Origin: Sphingomonas sp. So64.6b
GTDB taxonomy: Bacteria; Pseudomonadota; Alphaproteobacteria; Sphingomonadales; Sphingomonadaceae
Direction: 5' to 3'
NCBI RefSeq assembly: GCF_014171475.1
Contig: NZ_CP048817.1
Location: forward strand, 1,240,001-1,304,000
DNA: 64,000 nt
Shown: piece by piece, positions 17,118 through 26,211 of the stretch
How positions within the stretch are numbered: position 1 is the first letter of the stretch
Layout: each line of letters starts with the position of its first letter
Notes under the pieces: generated by a model
What the model saw: only the letters and a program-made list of their open reading frames with translations
Databases searched by the model: none
What the model was told of the DNA's origin: nothing
Made by a program: the position numbers and the translations under genes

Positions 17118-17551
17118 ACGCGCCGCTCTACAATACAGATATCCTCCGCCTTGCCGCGACGATCCCTTACCAGGACCGGCTCACCGATCCGATGGGGTCG
17201 TCGGAAAAGCGTTCGCCGGTGTGCGGCAGCCGGGTGACGGTCGATATCAATCTCGATGCTGATGGACGCGTCGGGGAAGTCGGCATGCTGGTCCGCGCCT
17301 GTGCGCTGGGGCAGGCATCTTCGTCGCTTTTGGCCGCGGATGTGATCGGCAAGACGCCGCAGCAACTGGCCGAGGCGCGCGACGCGTTGACCGCATGGCT
17401 GGCGGGCGAGGGGCCGTTACCGGGCTGGACCGGCTTCGACCTGTTCGTGCCCGCCTTGCCGCACAGCGCGCGTCACGCGTCGATTCGCCTTGCGTTCGAG
17501 GCCGCCGCCGACGCCGCGGCGCAGGCCGCAACAGCAAATCCGGCACACTGA
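17114..17551 (+). CDS. NifU/IscU-like iron-sulfur scaffold protein
   Basis: A 145-residue NifU_N-type protein. Conserved pieces are a Cys in RSPVCGSRVTVDI (first ligand position), RACALGQASSSLLAADVIG (second Cys region), and HSARHASIRLAFEA in place of the third ligand segment, where the usual Cys is replaced by His/Ala residues. It may act in Fe-S cluster assembly or trafficking, but a full three-cysteine set is not seen, so scaffold activity is uncertain. It overlaps cvpA (ATGA) and the antiporter start (TGATG). Confidence 0.8.
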   Translation: MNAPLYNTDILRLAATIPYQDRLTDPMGSSEKRSPVCGSRVTVDINLDADGRVGEVGMLVRACALGQASSSLLAADVIGKTPQQLAEARDALTAWLAGEGPLPGWTGFDLFVPALPHSARHASIRLAFEAAADAAAQAATANPAH

Positions 17552-19320
17552 TGGCGCACGCAACCACTTCACTGCTGCGCGATGGCGTGGTCATGCTCGG
17601 CTTCGGCCTGGTCTTCGTGCTGATCTTCCGCCGGCTCGGCCTGGGGGCGACGCTGGGGTATCTCGTCGCCGGCGCAGTAGTCGGCCCGCAACTGCTCGGG
17701 CTGGTCGGCGGTGCCGAAACGAAGCTCGGCATCGCTGAGCTTGGCATCACCCTCCTGCTGTTCATCGTCGGGCTCGAACTCAATCCGACCCGCCTGTGGA
17801 AGATGAAACAGGAGATATTCGGCCTCGGCGCATTGCAGGTCGTGCTGTGCGGGATCGCCATTTCGGCGGTGGTGTGGATCGCAACGCGATCCTCGCTCGC
17901 CGCGGTGCTGGCGCTCGGACTTCCGCTGGCCCTGTCGTCGACGGCGCAGGTGCTGCCGATGCTGCAATCGGCCGGGCGCATGCGCGAGCCGTTCGGCGAG
18001 CGGGCCTTTTCCATTCTGCTGTTCCAGGATCTGTCGATCGTCCCGCTGATCACGATCGTCGCGGTCATGTCGCGCAACCCGGCCGATGCCAATGGCCCGC
18101 CGGGCTGGTTGATGTTCATCTACACGCTGATTGCGATCGTCGGGCTGATCCTCGCCGGTCGTTTCCTGCTGCGGCCGTTATTCCGCATCATCGGCAATAT
18201 GGGCGAGCGCGAGATGTTCGTCTTTGCCGGCCTGTTCACGGTGATCGCCAGTGCGGCGGTGATGGAATCGCTTGGCCTGTCGACCGCACTTGGCGCGTTC
18301 GTTGCCGGCGTGATGCTCGCGGATTCGCCTTATCGCCATGAACTTGAGGCCGATGTCGAACCGTTCCGCTCGATCCTGCTCGGCCTGTTCTTCCTCACCA
18401 TCGGCATGTTGCTCGATCTGCACGCGATCGCCGAACGGCCCTTGTTCGTCGCTGCCATGGCGCTCGCGCTGATCGCGACCAAGGCGACGATCATCATGGG
18501 CATCGGGCTTGCGTTCAAGATGCGCTGGCGCGAGGCGCTCGCGCTCGGCCTGTTGCTCAGCCAGGGCGGCGAATTCGGATTCGTGCTGTTCGCGCAGGCG
18601 CAGAACGCCATGCTGATCGCCCCCGAAGCGGCGAGCCTGTTCGGCGCGATCATCACCCTGTCGATGGCGAGTACGCCGTTCCTGATGACCATCACGCAGC
18701 GCATTCGCACGGAGCCGACCAGCACGGAAAAGCGTGAGGGGCCGACCTCGGACGGGGCCAATGCGCTGATCGTCGGTTATGGGCGGTTCGGCCAGACCGT
18801 CGGCCAGATGCTCGTCGCGCAGGGCATTCCCGTCACGCTGATCGACAGCGATATCGAAATGATCGACGTTGCGGCGAACTTCGGCGCCAAGGTCTATTAT
18901 GGCGACGGCACGCGGATGGACTTGTTGCGTCAGGCCGGCGCGGCCGAAGCGGAGCTGATCATGTTCTGCATCGACGATGACCAGATCAGCCCCGAACTGG
19001 TCGAGGCGGTGCACGAAGCGTTCCCCAAGGCAGAGATTTTCGTGCGTGCCTATGATCGCCGCGCGCTGCTCAAGCTCAAGGACGCGCCGACCTCCGGCGT
19101 GGTGCGCGAAGTGATGGAATCGGCGGTCAAGATGGCTCGGTTGGCGTTGCGCAGCCTCGACATTGGCGAGGAGGAGATCATGCGCACCGAGGAGCATTAT
19201 CGTGCACGCGACAAGGAACGGCTCAAGGCGCAATATGAAAGCGGCGATCTTCGCGCCGCGCGCGACCGCATCATCACTCAGGATGCCCGGCCGGGGGTGA
19301 CCGAGACCGGCGCGACGTGA
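17551..19320 (+). CDS. Monovalent cation:proton antiporter-2 (KefB/KefC type) with RCK domain
   Basis: A 589-residue CPA2 transporter. Residues about 1-390 form a 12-13 helix membrane domain with GATLGYLVAGAVVGP, LLLFIVGLELNPTRLW and LSQGGEFGFVLFAQAQ. The cytoplasmic part has a TrkA-N/RCK domain starting ALIVGYGRFGQTVGQML (NAD-binding GxGxxG) and VTLIDSDIEMID. It likely exchanges K+ or Na+ for H+ across the inner membrane; glutathione gating as in KefC is not shown. It starts one base into the stop of the Fe-S gene and ends in a GTGA overlap with the kinase. Confidence 0.9.
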   Translation: MAHATTSLLRDGVVMLGFGLVFVLIFRRLGLGATLGYLVAGAVVGPQLLGLVGGAETKLGIAELGITLLLFIVGLELNPTRLWKMKQEIFGLGALQVVLCGIAISAVVWIATRSSLAAVLALGLPLALSSTAQVLPMLQSAGRMREPFGERAFSILLFQDLSIVPLITIVAVMSRNPADANGPPGWLMFIYTLIAIVGLILAGRFLLRPLFRIIGNMGEREMFVFAGLFTVIASAAVMESLGLSTALGAFVAGVMLADSPYRHELEADVEPFRSILLGLFFLTIGMLLDLHAIAERPLFVAAMALALIATKATIIMGIGLAFKMRWREALALGLLLSQGGEFGFVLFAQAQNAMLIAPEAASLFGAIITLSMASTPFLMTITQRIRTEPTSTEKREGPTSDGANALIVGYGRFGQTVGQMLVAQGIPVTLIDSDIEMIDVAANFGAKVYYGDGTRMDLLRQAGAAEAELIMFCIDDDQISPELVEAVHEAFPKAEIFVRAYDRRALLKLKDAPTSGVVREVMESAVKMARLALRSLDIGEEEIMRTEEHYRARDKERLKAQYESGDLRAARDRIITQDARPGVTETGAT

Positions 19321-19691
19321 AAAACCGGTCGCTCGGCGAGCGGATCGGCTTTGCGCTCGCCGGGTGGCGCGCGGCATGGCGACGCGAGCGAAGTTTCCGG
19401 ACTCAGGCGATTGCGGCGCTTCTGGCGCTGGTCGCGCTTCTCATACTGTGGCCCGCGCCGATCTGGTGGGCGATCGTCGCGCTGACTTGTGCGCTGGTCT
19501 TGGCGCTCGAATTGATCAACTCGGCGCTCGAGGCGGTGATCGACATGATTCACCCGGGCCTTCATCCCGAGATCAAGGCGGCCAAGGATATGCTGGCTGG
19601 CGCCGTGCTGGCGATCAGCGTCGCGGCCTTGGTCGTTGCTGCGGCGATGATCATTCAGCGAGCACCGGAGTTGTTGGAAGGACTGATATGA
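19317..19691 (+). CDS. dgkA: Diacylglycerol kinase, DgkA family
   Basis: A 124-residue integral membrane kinase with three predicted helices. The family signature ALELINSALEAVIDMI (conserved Glu-Asn-Ser-Ala-x-Glu/Asp) and HPEIKAAKDMLAGAV are present; RSLGERIGFALAGWRAAWRRERSFRTQ fits the amphipathic N-terminus. It phosphorylates diacylglycerol (or undecaprenol in Gram-positives) at the inner membrane. The GTG start at 19317 overlaps the antiporter stop as GTGA. Confidence 0.92.
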   Translation: MKNRSLGERIGFALAGWRAAWRRERSFRTQAIAALLALVALLILWPAPIWWAIVALTCALVLALELINSALEAVIDMIHPGLHPEIKAAKDMLAGAVLAISVAALVVAAAMIIQRAPELLEGLI

Positions 19692-20017
19692 ACTGGATCA
19701 TGATCTTCGCCGCGCTGTCGGGCGCGCTGGCGGTCGCGGCCGGCGCTTTCGGGGCGCATGGCGCGACCGGGCCTGCAGTCGAGTGGCTCAAGACCGGGGG
19801 GCAATATCAGCTGATCCATGCCGTCGCCGCGCTGGTTGCGCTACGGTTCGAGGCAAAGGGACCGGCGGTGATGTTCCTGGCGGGTGGAGCGATCTTTGCC
19901 GGATCGCTGTATTTGATGGCGCTGGGTTTGCCTAGATGGCTCGGCGCGGTCACGCCGGTCGGCGGGACGATGCTGATTGTCGGCTGGTTATGGCTGGCCT
20001 GGAGCGGTCGGGCTTAG
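19688..20017 (+). CDS. DUF423 membrane protein
   Basis: A 109-residue protein with four predicted membrane segments. It has the DUF423 pattern: FAALSGALAVAAGAFGAHG at the N-terminus, WLKTGGQYQLIHAVAALVAL (with the conserved Gln-Tyr-x2-His), AGGAIFAGSLYLMALG and AVTPVGGTMLIVGWL. Function unknown. The ATG overlaps the dgkA stop as ATGA, so it is the last gene of a five-gene coupled run starting at cvpA. It converges with aroB. Confidence 0.9.
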   Translation: MNWIMIFAALSGALAVAAGAFGAHGATGPAVEWLKTGGQYQLIHAVAALVALRFEAKGPAVMFLAGGAIFAGSLYLMALGLPRWLGAVTPVGGTMLIVGWLWLAWSGRA

Positions 20018-20061
20018 CTCGTACCGCCCAACCGGAAAGGTGGTTCTGAACGCGCGCGCGA

Positions 20062-21162
20062 TCAGCGCGGCTGAGCATCGAGAAACACGCTGACCGCGGC
20101 CAGATCCACGGACTTATCCAGATAAGTCTGCCCGATTCCGCGCGCGAGCAGGAAGGGCAGCGTGCCTGCCGCCATCTTCTTGTCGTGCATCATATGCCCG
20201 ACCAATGTCGCGCCATCGGCCTTCAGCCCCGTGGCGGCGATCCCATCGGGCAATCCGATCGCGCCGAGGTGCGCCGTGACACGATTCGCATCCTGACCGG
20301 GGCAAATCCCGCGATCGGCGGAATAACCGAACGCGAGCGCCATGCCCGCCGCCACGCCTTCGCCATGGAGCAGCCGGTCGGAAAATCCCGCCTCGGCCTC
20401 AAGCGCATGGCCGAACGTATGGCCGAGATTGAGCAGCGCCCGTTTGCCGGTCGTCTCATATTCGTCCTCGGCGACGATTCGCGCCTTGGCGGCGATGCTA
20501 TGGGCGATCGCATAAGCGCGCGCGTCGGAATCGCCGGCGAGCAAGGCCGCAGCATTGATCTCGCACCATTCGAAGAAGTCGAAATCGTCGATCAGCCCAT
20601 ATTTGACCACTTCGGCATAACCTGCGCGCACCTGGCGCAGCGGCAGCGTGTCGAGCGTGGTCGGGTCGACCAGCACCAGCGCCGGCTGATGAAAGGCGCC
20701 GATCAGATTCTTGCCGACGCGCGAATTGATGGCGGTCTTGCCGCCGACCGACGAATCGACCTGTGCGAGCAGGGTCGTGGGGATCTGCACGAAACCGCAG
20801 CCGCGTTTCAGGATGCTGCACGCGAAGCCGACCAGATCGCCGATCACTCCGCCACCCAGCGCAACGACGTGATCGCCGCGCTCCACACCGAGATCGAGCA
20901 GGCGGTCGGTCAGCATTTCCAGCATCGCCCAGCTCTTGCTGCCTTCGCCGGGGGGCAGGATGATCGCCTCGCTCGCAACGCCCGCCGCGCTCAACGACGC
21001 CTGTAGCGTGGTGAGATGCGGCCGAACATTCTCGTCGGTGACGATCGCCATGGTTCGTCCGCGCGCGAGCGGCGCAAGATGCTCGCCGGCCTTCGCCAGC
21101 AAGCCGTTCTCGACGATCACGGGATAGCTGCGCGCGCCGAGTTCGACAGTGATGATGGTCAT
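20062..21162 (-). CDS. aroB: 3-dehydroquinate synthase
   Basis: AroB converts DAHP to 3-dehydroquinate in the shikimate pathway. The 366-residue protein has the NAD-binding GDHVVALGGGVIGDLVGFACS, the QIPTTLLAQVDSSVGGKTAIN segment, metal-ligand region with LLNLGHTFGHALEAE and HGEGVAAGM, all typical. The ATG overlaps the aroK stop as ATGA, so aroK-aroB is a coupled pair. Confidence 0.97.
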   Translation of the reverse strand: MTIITVELGARSYPVIVENGLLAKAGEHLAPLARGRTMAIVTDENVRPHLTTLQASLSAAGVASEAIILPPGEGSKSWAMLEMLTDRLLDLGVERGDHVVALGGGVIGDLVGFACSILKRGCGFVQIPTTLLAQVDSSVGGKTAINSRVGKNLIGAFHQPALVLVDPTTLDTLPLRQVRAGYAEVVKYGLIDDFDFFEWCEINAAALLAGDSDARAYAIAHSIAAKARIVAEDEYETTGKRALLNLGHTFGHALEAEAGFSDRLLHGEGVAAGMALAFGYSADRGICPGQDANRVTAHLGAIGLPDGIAATGLKADGATLVGHMMHDKKMAAGTLPFLLARGIGQTYLDKSVDLAAVSVFLDAQPR

Positions 21163-21698
21163 GGACGGAGCGCTTTCAGGATCGCATTGACGGTGACTTC
21201 ATGGGGTGCGTGATGGCTCTGCACGCGGATTTGCGCCATCGCGTAGAACGGGTTGCGCACCTTGGCGAGGTCGGTCAGCACCTGATGCGGATCGCGTCCG
21301 CGAAGCAGCGGCCGGGTGTCGCGGCGCCCCACCCGATCGGCCAGCACATCGGCATTGGCATCGAGCCAGATCGCGATCGCCTGGTCGAGGATCAGCGCGC
21401 GCGTATCCTCGTTGATGAAGGCACCGCCGCCGGTCGCGATGACCTTTGGCATGCCGTCGATCAGCCGCGCGATCACGCGCCGTTCACCGTCGCGGAAATG
21501 CGCTTCACCGAATTTTTCAAAGATATCGGCGACCGACATGCCCGCCGCGGTTTCGATCTCGGTATCGGCATCGACGAAGGGCAGGTGCATGCGCGCGGCG
21601 AGCCGCCGGCCCACGGTCGATTTGCCGGCGCCCATCAGGCCGACGAGAACGATAGGCTGGCCGGTCCAGCGAGTATGGGGCGTCTGGCTTTGCAACAT
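21159..21698 (-). CDS. aroK: Shikimate kinase
   Basis: AroK phosphorylates shikimate with ATP. The 179-residue product has Walker A VGLMGAGKSTVGRRLA (residues about 18-33), the shikimate-binding DADTEIETAAGMSV, a GEAHFRDGE loop, the GGGAFIN segment and the lid Arg in RDTRPLL. Length is as usual. It reads into aroB and diverges from the plus-strand genes that begin at 21784. Confidence 0.97.
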   Translation of the reverse strand: MLQSQTPHTRWTGQPIVLVGLMGAGKSTVGRRLAARMHLPFVDADTEIETAAGMSVADIFEKFGEAHFRDGERRVIARLIDGMPKVIATGGGAFINEDTRALILDQAIAIWLDANADVLADRVGRRDTRPLLRGRDPHQVLTDLAKVRNPFYAMAQIRVQSHHAPHEVTVNAILKALRP

Positions 21699-21783
21699 TG
21701 CGCCGGGGCTATACAGCGGCCCCGCGTCTGCGGCAAAAGGTCGCTCGCGCTGTATCGTTTTTCGTTTTCACAGGGTTTTTTTC

Positions 21784-21930
21784 ATGTCCCGCATGATGGT
21801 TGCGCTTATCGTCGTCCTGGTCGTCCTGGTCGTGCTGGTCGGCGGACTATTCCTGCTCGCCGGTAGCGCCCGTGAAAAGGCGCCAGTCCGCGTCGAGAAG
21901 GTGGTTCCGCTTGCGAATCTCTCGAACTAA
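21784..21930 (+). CDS. Small single-pass membrane protein
   Basis: 48 residues: a very hydrophobic Val/Leu-rich segment at residues 5-27 (MVALIVVLVVLVVLVGGLFLLA) and a short charged tail with KAPVRVEKVVPLANLSN. No family is recognised. The coding call is supported by its ATG in a promoter-proximal place before a larger gene and a composition typical of a membrane anchor; its 3' end overlaps the next gene by 20 bases, so it may also work as a leader that couples translation of the secreted protein at 21911. Confidence 0.6.
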   Translation: MSRMMVALIVVLVVLVVLVGGLFLLAGSAREKAPVRVEKVVPLANLSN

Positions 21931-23725
21931 CGCGTCGCTCGGCGCGCTTGCGATAGCGTTGCTCGGCGCGGGGATTCCCGCGCTGGGTCAGGACAAGCCC
22001 GAATCGCTGTTGCCGCCCGGCTTCGACGAGCCGGTCGTCGCGCCCGCGCCGACACCACCCGTTCGCCCGCGCCCCGCGGCGACCGCGCTGCCGCGTCCCG
22101 GCGCCACGGCGACACCGGCTCTGCCGGCTGGCGCCGTGCCCGTTCCGTTGCCCATACCCACATCGACCCCGACGCCAGTCGATCCGACCCTGCCGCAGGT
22201 GACGACATCGGTGCGTTACGAGATGCCGGACTATGCGCGGCGCTCGCTCGCGCGTGTCGGCGCGGCGGGTCCGGCGGAGGGCGCGCTGGCGCCGACCGCG
22301 TTCCATGGCGCGGACGGCATCTATCTCGAAACATTGATGCACCGGCTCAACGCGCCGATCGCGTCGCGCTGGCTGTCGATCGGCCTGCGCCGGGCGATCA
22401 TGGCGCGAATCGACACGCCGGCACGGGTCAACGGCGCCGATTTCGCCGCCGAGCGCGCTTGGCTGCTGGTTCGCATGGGCGAATCGGTTGCCGCGCGCGC
22501 TGTCGTACAGGGCGTCGATTCGGACAATTACACGCCCAAACTCTATCAGGCGGCGATGCAGGCCGCGCTTGCGACTGGTGATCCCGGCGCATTGTGCTCG
22601 CTCGCCGATCAGGGCGCGAAGGTTGCCGGCGAACGCGCCTGGTTGCTGGCGCCCGGGATTTGCGCGGGGCTTGCCGGCTTGCCGGCCAAGGCAACACCGG
22701 CACTGAATGCAGCCGAGCGCGCTGGTGTGGCTCGGGGCATCGACATGCTGCTTGCCAAGAAGGTGGCCGGTACCGGATCGCGCGGCCGCCAGGCGGTCAC
22801 GATCGAATGGGATAGCGTCACGCAATTGACCGCATTCCGCTATGGCATGGCGACCGCGACCGGCACCGAAATTCCCGATAATCTGCTCAAAACCGTCGCG
22901 CCGCGCGTGCAATCGTGGCGAGCGCAGTCGCCGTTCCTCGATACGCGCAGCCGGATCGCGCCGGCGGAATATGCCGCTGCGCGCGGTGTGTTGTCGAACG
23001 CGGCGCTGGTCGATCTTTACAGTGCGCTCGATGCTGAGGACGACCAGTCGTTGGCTGAAGTTGGCGTCGCTCGTGACCTGCGCACCGCCTATGCCGGGGC
23101 GACACGAGCCGAACGCATGACCGCGCTGCGCGGCTTGTGGGACGAACCGAAGACCGCCGACGGGCGCTTCGCCCGGTTGGTCCTGACCGCCCGAGCGGTC
23201 GCGCGCTTGCCGATCGACACGGTCGATGCGGATATCGACCGGATCGTCGCGTCGATGCTGACAGCGGGTCTCGACAGCTTTGCGCAACGCTGGAGCAGCC
23301 GCGCTGCGAAGGGAAGCGATGCCTGGGCGATGCTGGCATTGTCGGACGCCGATTCGCGCGGCCAGTATAGTTTGGGCGATGTCAGGGGTTATTCGGGCAA
23401 GGGCGACAGCAGCGACCTGAAACAACGCATGTTCTTCGCCGGTATGGCCGGACTGGGCAGGATTCCCGCCGGCGATATCGAAAGTGGCGCAAGCTCGCTC
23501 GACGTGCCGATCGGTGTGCAGAATGGCTGGACCCGGGCGATCGACCGCGCCGCGCGGCAGAATCAGCCCGGCCTGGTGCTGCTGCTCGCCGCGATCGGGA
23601 TGCAGACCAGCGACTGGCACGGCGTTCCACCGGAGGTGCTATACCGCACGGTGGCGTCGCTACGCGCGGTCGGGCTGACGGGTGAAGCGCGGATGATCGC
23701 CGCCGAGGCGATCGCGCGACTTTGA
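21911..23725 (+). CDS. Secreted protein of unknown function, between aroK and xerD
   Basis: 604 residues from a TTG start at 21911. The first 26 residues (MRISRTNASLGALAIALLGA then GIPALGQD) look like a cleavable signal peptide ending ALG-Q. A Pro-rich segment (about 35-95, many TPPVRPRP-like motifs) follows, then a long Ala/Leu-rich, largely helical region with repeated motifs such as ARGIDMLLAKKV and AERMTALRGLWDE, as in helical-repeat (TPR-like) proteins. GAAGGTGG upstream can serve as a ribosome binding site. No family name can be assigned; the place next to xerD is conserved in sphingomonads as far as I recall. It ends in a TTGA overlap with xerD. Confidence 0.72.
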   Translation: MRISRTNASLGALAIALLGAGIPALGQDKPESLLPPGFDEPVVAPAPTPPVRPRPAATALPRPGATATPALPAGAVPVPLPIPTSTPTPVDPTLPQVTTSVRYEMPDYARRSLARVGAAGPAEGALAPTAFHGADGIYLETLMHRLNAPIASRWLSIGLRRAIMARIDTPARVNGADFAAERAWLLVRMGESVAARAVVQGVDSDNYTPKLYQAAMQAALATGDPGALCSLADQGAKVAGERAWLLAPGICAGLAGLPAKATPALNAAERAGVARGIDMLLAKKVAGTGSRGRQAVTIEWDSVTQLTAFRYGMATATGTEIPDNLLKTVAPRVQSWRAQSPFLDTRSRIAPAEYAAARGVLSNAALVDLYSALDAEDDQSLAEVGVARDLRTAYAGATRAERMTALRGLWDEPKTADGRFARLVLTARAVARLPIDTVDADIDRIVASMLTAGLDSFAQRWSSRAAKGSDAWAMLALSDADSRGQYSLGDVRGYSGKGDSSDLKQRMFFAGMAGLGRIPAGDIESGASSLDVPIGVQNGWTRAIDRAARQNQPGLVLLLAAIGMQTSDWHGVPPEVLYRTVASLRAVGLTGEARMIAAEAIARL

Positions 23726-24678
23726 CCGGTCTCGCGAATCGCTCTGTGCCGGATCGCGATCTGGTCGAGCGGTTCCTGGAGATGATGGCGGCGGAGGCGG
23801 GCGCGGCAAAGAACACGATTGCGGCCTATCGCAGCGACCTGATGCTCGCGTCGGACCATCTCGACCATCGGCTGGCGGGGGCGTCGACCGCCGACCTGAC
23901 CCGGCTGGGCGAGCATTGGCTGACTCTGTCGCGCTCCAGTGTGGCGCGTAAATCGGCGGCGCTGCGCCGTTTTTATGCCTTTCTCGCCGATGAAGGGCAC
24001 CGGAGCGACGATCCCGGTGCGGCGCTGCCGCGGCCCGGGGCGCAACGCGCTTTGCCAAAAACATTGGATCATGGCGATGTCGACCGGCTGTTCGCCGCGA
24101 TCGCCGCACGGATCGTGCGCGATCCGCCCGACCCCAACGACCTGCGCCTGCTCGCATTGGTCGAATTGCTCTACGGGTCGGGCCTGCGCGCGACCGAATT
24201 GGTATCGCTGCCGCGCAACGCGATCGCGCCCGACCGGCCCTATCTCATCCTGCGCGGCAAGGGCGGGCGCGAACGGCTCGTGCCGATCTCCGATCGCGCG
24301 CGCGCGGCGGTGGCGGCCTGGCGCGATCATGTTGCCGCCGACCGGCTCTGGCTGTTCCCCTCGGGCAAGACCTATTTGTCGCGCGTGCGCCTGTATCAGT
24401 TGTTGAAGGCGCTGGCGGCGGACGCGGGCATTCCGCCCGAGCGGGTCAGCCCGCACGTTTTGCGTCATGCCTTCGCGACTCACTTGCTGGAAGGCGGCGC
24501 GGATTTGCGCGCGCTACAGTCGATGCTCGGTCATGCCGATATCGCGACGACCGAGATCTACACCCATATCGACAGTGCCCGGCTGGTCGAACTGGTCAAC
24601 GCGCGCCATCCGCTCGCCGACGCACAGCGCCGGGCCGGCGCGAAGCCGCGCGTTGACGTGAAGGGGCAGGGGGCTTAA
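23722..24678 (+). CDS. xerD: Tyrosine recombinase XerD
   Basis: XerD with XerC resolves chromosome dimers at dif. The 318-residue product has the SAM-like N-terminal core-binding domain ([26 protein letters not shown]) and the catalytic domain with [13 protein letters not shown] (first Arg), [25 protein letters not shown] (His-x2-Arg) and [14 protein letters not shown] (His and nucleophilic Tyr). The TTG at 23722 overlaps the upstream stop as TTGA; an in-frame GTG at 23746 (PDRDLVERF) is an alternative start. Confidence 0.93.
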   Translation: MTGLANRSVPDRDLVERFLEMMAAEAGAAKNTIAAYRSDLMLASDHLDHRLAGASTADLTRLGEHWLTLSRSSVARKSAALRRFYAFLADEGHRSDDPGAALPRPGAQRALPKTLDHGDVDRLFAAIAARIVRDPPDPNDLRLLALVELLYGSGLRATELVSLPRNAIAPDRPYLILRGKGGRERLVPISDRARAAVAAWRDHVAADRLWLFPSGKTYLSRVRLYQLLKALAADAGIPPERVSPHVLRHAFATHLLEGGADLRALQSMLGHADIATTEIYTHIDSARLVELVNARHPLADAQRRAGAKPRVDVKGQGA

Positions 24679-24691
24679 CCGACGCGGCCTG

Positions 24692-25639
24692 ATGGCAAGC
24701 TTCCTCGATTTCGAACGACCGATCGCCGACCTGCAGGGGCGAATCGACGAATTGCGCGAAACCGCCGCCGACGGCACGGTCGATATCGACGCCGAGGTCG
24801 CGCGACTTCAGGTGAAATCCGACAAGGCGTTGCGCGACACCTATGCGCGATTGACGCCCTGGCAGAAGACGCAGGTCGCCCGGCACGGTGAACGCCCGCA
24901 TTTCCTGACCTATGTGGCGGGTCTGTTCGATGGTTTCATGCCGCTCGCCGGCGATCGCGCCTTTGGCGACGATCAGGCGATCCTCGGCGGTTTTGCACGT
25001 TTTCGTGGCCAGCGCGTGATGGTCATTGGCCATGAAAAGGGCGACGATACCGCCAGTCGCCTTCGCCATAATTTCGGGATGGGCAAGCCGGAGGGCTATC
25101 GCAAGGCGATCCGCCTGATGCAGCTCGCCGATCGCTTCGGGCTCCCGGTGGTGACGTTGGTCGATACGTCCGGCGCTTTTCCCGGCGTGCAGGCCGAGGA
25201 ACGCGGCCAGGCCGAGGCGATCGCTCGATCGACCGAGCAATGCCTTGCGCTTGGTGTGCCGATGGTCGCGGCGATCGTCGGTGAAGGTGGCTCGGGCGGC
25301 GCGATCGCGCTGGCGGCGGGCAATCGCGTGCTGATGTTCGAACATGCCGTCTATGCGGTGATTTCGCCCGAGGGTTGCGCATCGATCCTGTGGCGCACCG
25401 CGGACAAGGCGGCCGACGCGGCCGAGGCGATGAAAGTTACGGCGCAGGACCTGAAGGGGCTCGGGGTAATCGACACGATCGTTCCCGAGCCGCTGGGTGG
25501 CGCGCATCGCGATCCGGCTCAGGCGATCGCATCGCTAGGTGAGGCGATTGGTATAGCGCTGGGCGAGTTGACCGGGCAGGATGCCAAGCAGCTTCGTCAG
25601 GCGAGGCGCGAGAAGTTCCTGGCAATGGGTCGACTCTGA
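24692..25639 (+). CDS. accA: Acetyl-CoA carboxylase carboxyltransferase subunit alpha
   Basis: AccA is the other half of the carboxyltransferase with AccD (1-223). The 315-residue protein begins [19 protein letters not shown], and has [64 protein letters not shown] and [19 protein letters not shown] (oxyanion glycines), and [13 protein letters not shown]. All are standard. It follows xerD by 13 bases. Confidence 0.97.
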   Translation: MASFLDFERPIADLQGRIDELRETAADGTVDIDAEVARLQVKSDKALRDTYARLTPWQKTQVARHGERPHFLTYVAGLFDGFMPLAGDRAFGDDQAILGGFARFRGQRVMVIGHEKGDDTASRLRHNFGMGKPEGYRKAIRLMQLADRFGLPVVTLVDTSGAFPGVQAEERGQAEAIARSTEQCLALGVPMVAAIVGEGGSGGAIALAAGNRVLMFEHAVYAVISPEGCASILWRTADKAADAAEAMKVTAQDLKGLGVIDTIVPEPLGGAHRDPAQAIASLGEAIGIALGELTGQDAKQLRQARREKFLAMGRL

Positions 25640-25665
25640 CTTGAATCGGCCCTTGGCCGGAATTG

Positions 25666-25836
25666 TCAGGTCGCTTTCATGTTCGACGAGACGTTGGTGA
25701 AGGTCGTCTTCAGCTTGTTGCCAAGACCTTGCATCGCGGCGATCGCGGCTACGGCAATTAAAGCCGCAATCAATCCATATTCGATCGCAGTCGCGCCACG
25801 CGTATCGCGCAACGCAGTTAACAGAGATTTAAGCAT
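25666..25836 (-). CDS. Flp family type IVb pilin (copy 1)
   Basis: A 56-residue pilin: short basic leader (MLKSLLTALRDTRG), then the class IVb signature GATAIEYGLIAALIAVAAIAA with the G/ATAIEYGLIA prepilin-processing site, and MQGLGNKLKTTFTNVSSNMKAT. It is almost identical over the mature part to copy 2 (25910-26077). A terminator separates it from copy 2, so it would need its own promoter or read-through. No tad/cpa assembly genes lie in the window. Confidence 0.92.
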   Translation of the reverse strand: MLKSLLTALRDTRGATAIEYGLIAALIAVAAIAAMQGLGNKLKTTFTNVSSNMKAT

Positions 25837-25853
25837 ACAAAGGTCCCCGTATC

Positions 25854-25885
25854 AAAAAAGGCGGCGAAACCGAAGTCTCGCCGCC
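25854..25885 (-). terminator. Rho-independent terminator after pilin copy 2
   Basis: On the minus strand GGCGGCGA, a 10-base loop and TCGCCGCC form an 8-bp GC-rich stem (25860-25885) followed directly by six T. It is downstream of the 25910-26077 pilin and 18 bases upstream of the copy 1 start codon. It would cut off most transcripts before copy 1. Confidence 0.9.
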
Positions 25886-25909
25886 CCTGTTTGTGTAAGC
25901 CTTTAAAGC

Positions 25910-26077
25910 TTACGTAGCCTTCATGTTCGACGACACGTTGGTGAACGTGGTCTTCAGCTGGTTGCCCAGGCCCTGCATTGCTGCAATGGCGGCGACGGCG
26001 ATCAGTGCAGCAATCAGGCCGTACTCGATGGCGGTTGCACCCTTGGTATTCTTGAAGAATTTGCGAATCTTCTGCAT
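25910..26077 (-). CDS. Flp family type IVb pilin (copy 2)
   Basis: A 55-residue prepilin with MQKIRKFFKNTKG leader, the processing and hydrophobic segment GATAIEYGLIAALIAVAAIA, and GLGNQLKTTFTNVSSNMKAT. Flp pilins are cleaved after the Gly by a TadV-type peptidase and assembled by the Tad machinery into adhesive pili. It differs from copy 1 mainly in the leader. It is followed by a strong terminator. Confidence 0.93.
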   Translation of the reverse strand: MQKIRKFFKNTKGATAIEYGLIAALIAVAAIAAMQGLGNQLKTTFTNVSSNMKAT

Positions 26078-26211
26078 TTCCGGTCTCCAATTGTCAGACT
26101 TCAGTACCCGGCTGAACCGGAGAACCGGACCAGCAACACCTGTGTAGGTGCGCTAGGTTGATGAAAGTTTAAGCCGGGACGAAAAAAGTGATGGAACCAT
26201 TTGGCGAGCGG

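Noticed and set aside
21806..23620. 604-codon minus-strand frame opposite the secreted protein
   Set aside because: The plus-strand frame has a signal peptide and couples to xerD by TTGA; the opposite frame lacks a start signal and any domain.
23722..24678. XerD-type recombinase as a phage or island integrase
   Set aside because: Neighbours are housekeeping genes (aroK/aroB, accA) in a conserved order, and no attachment repeats are seen; it fits the chromosomal xerD.
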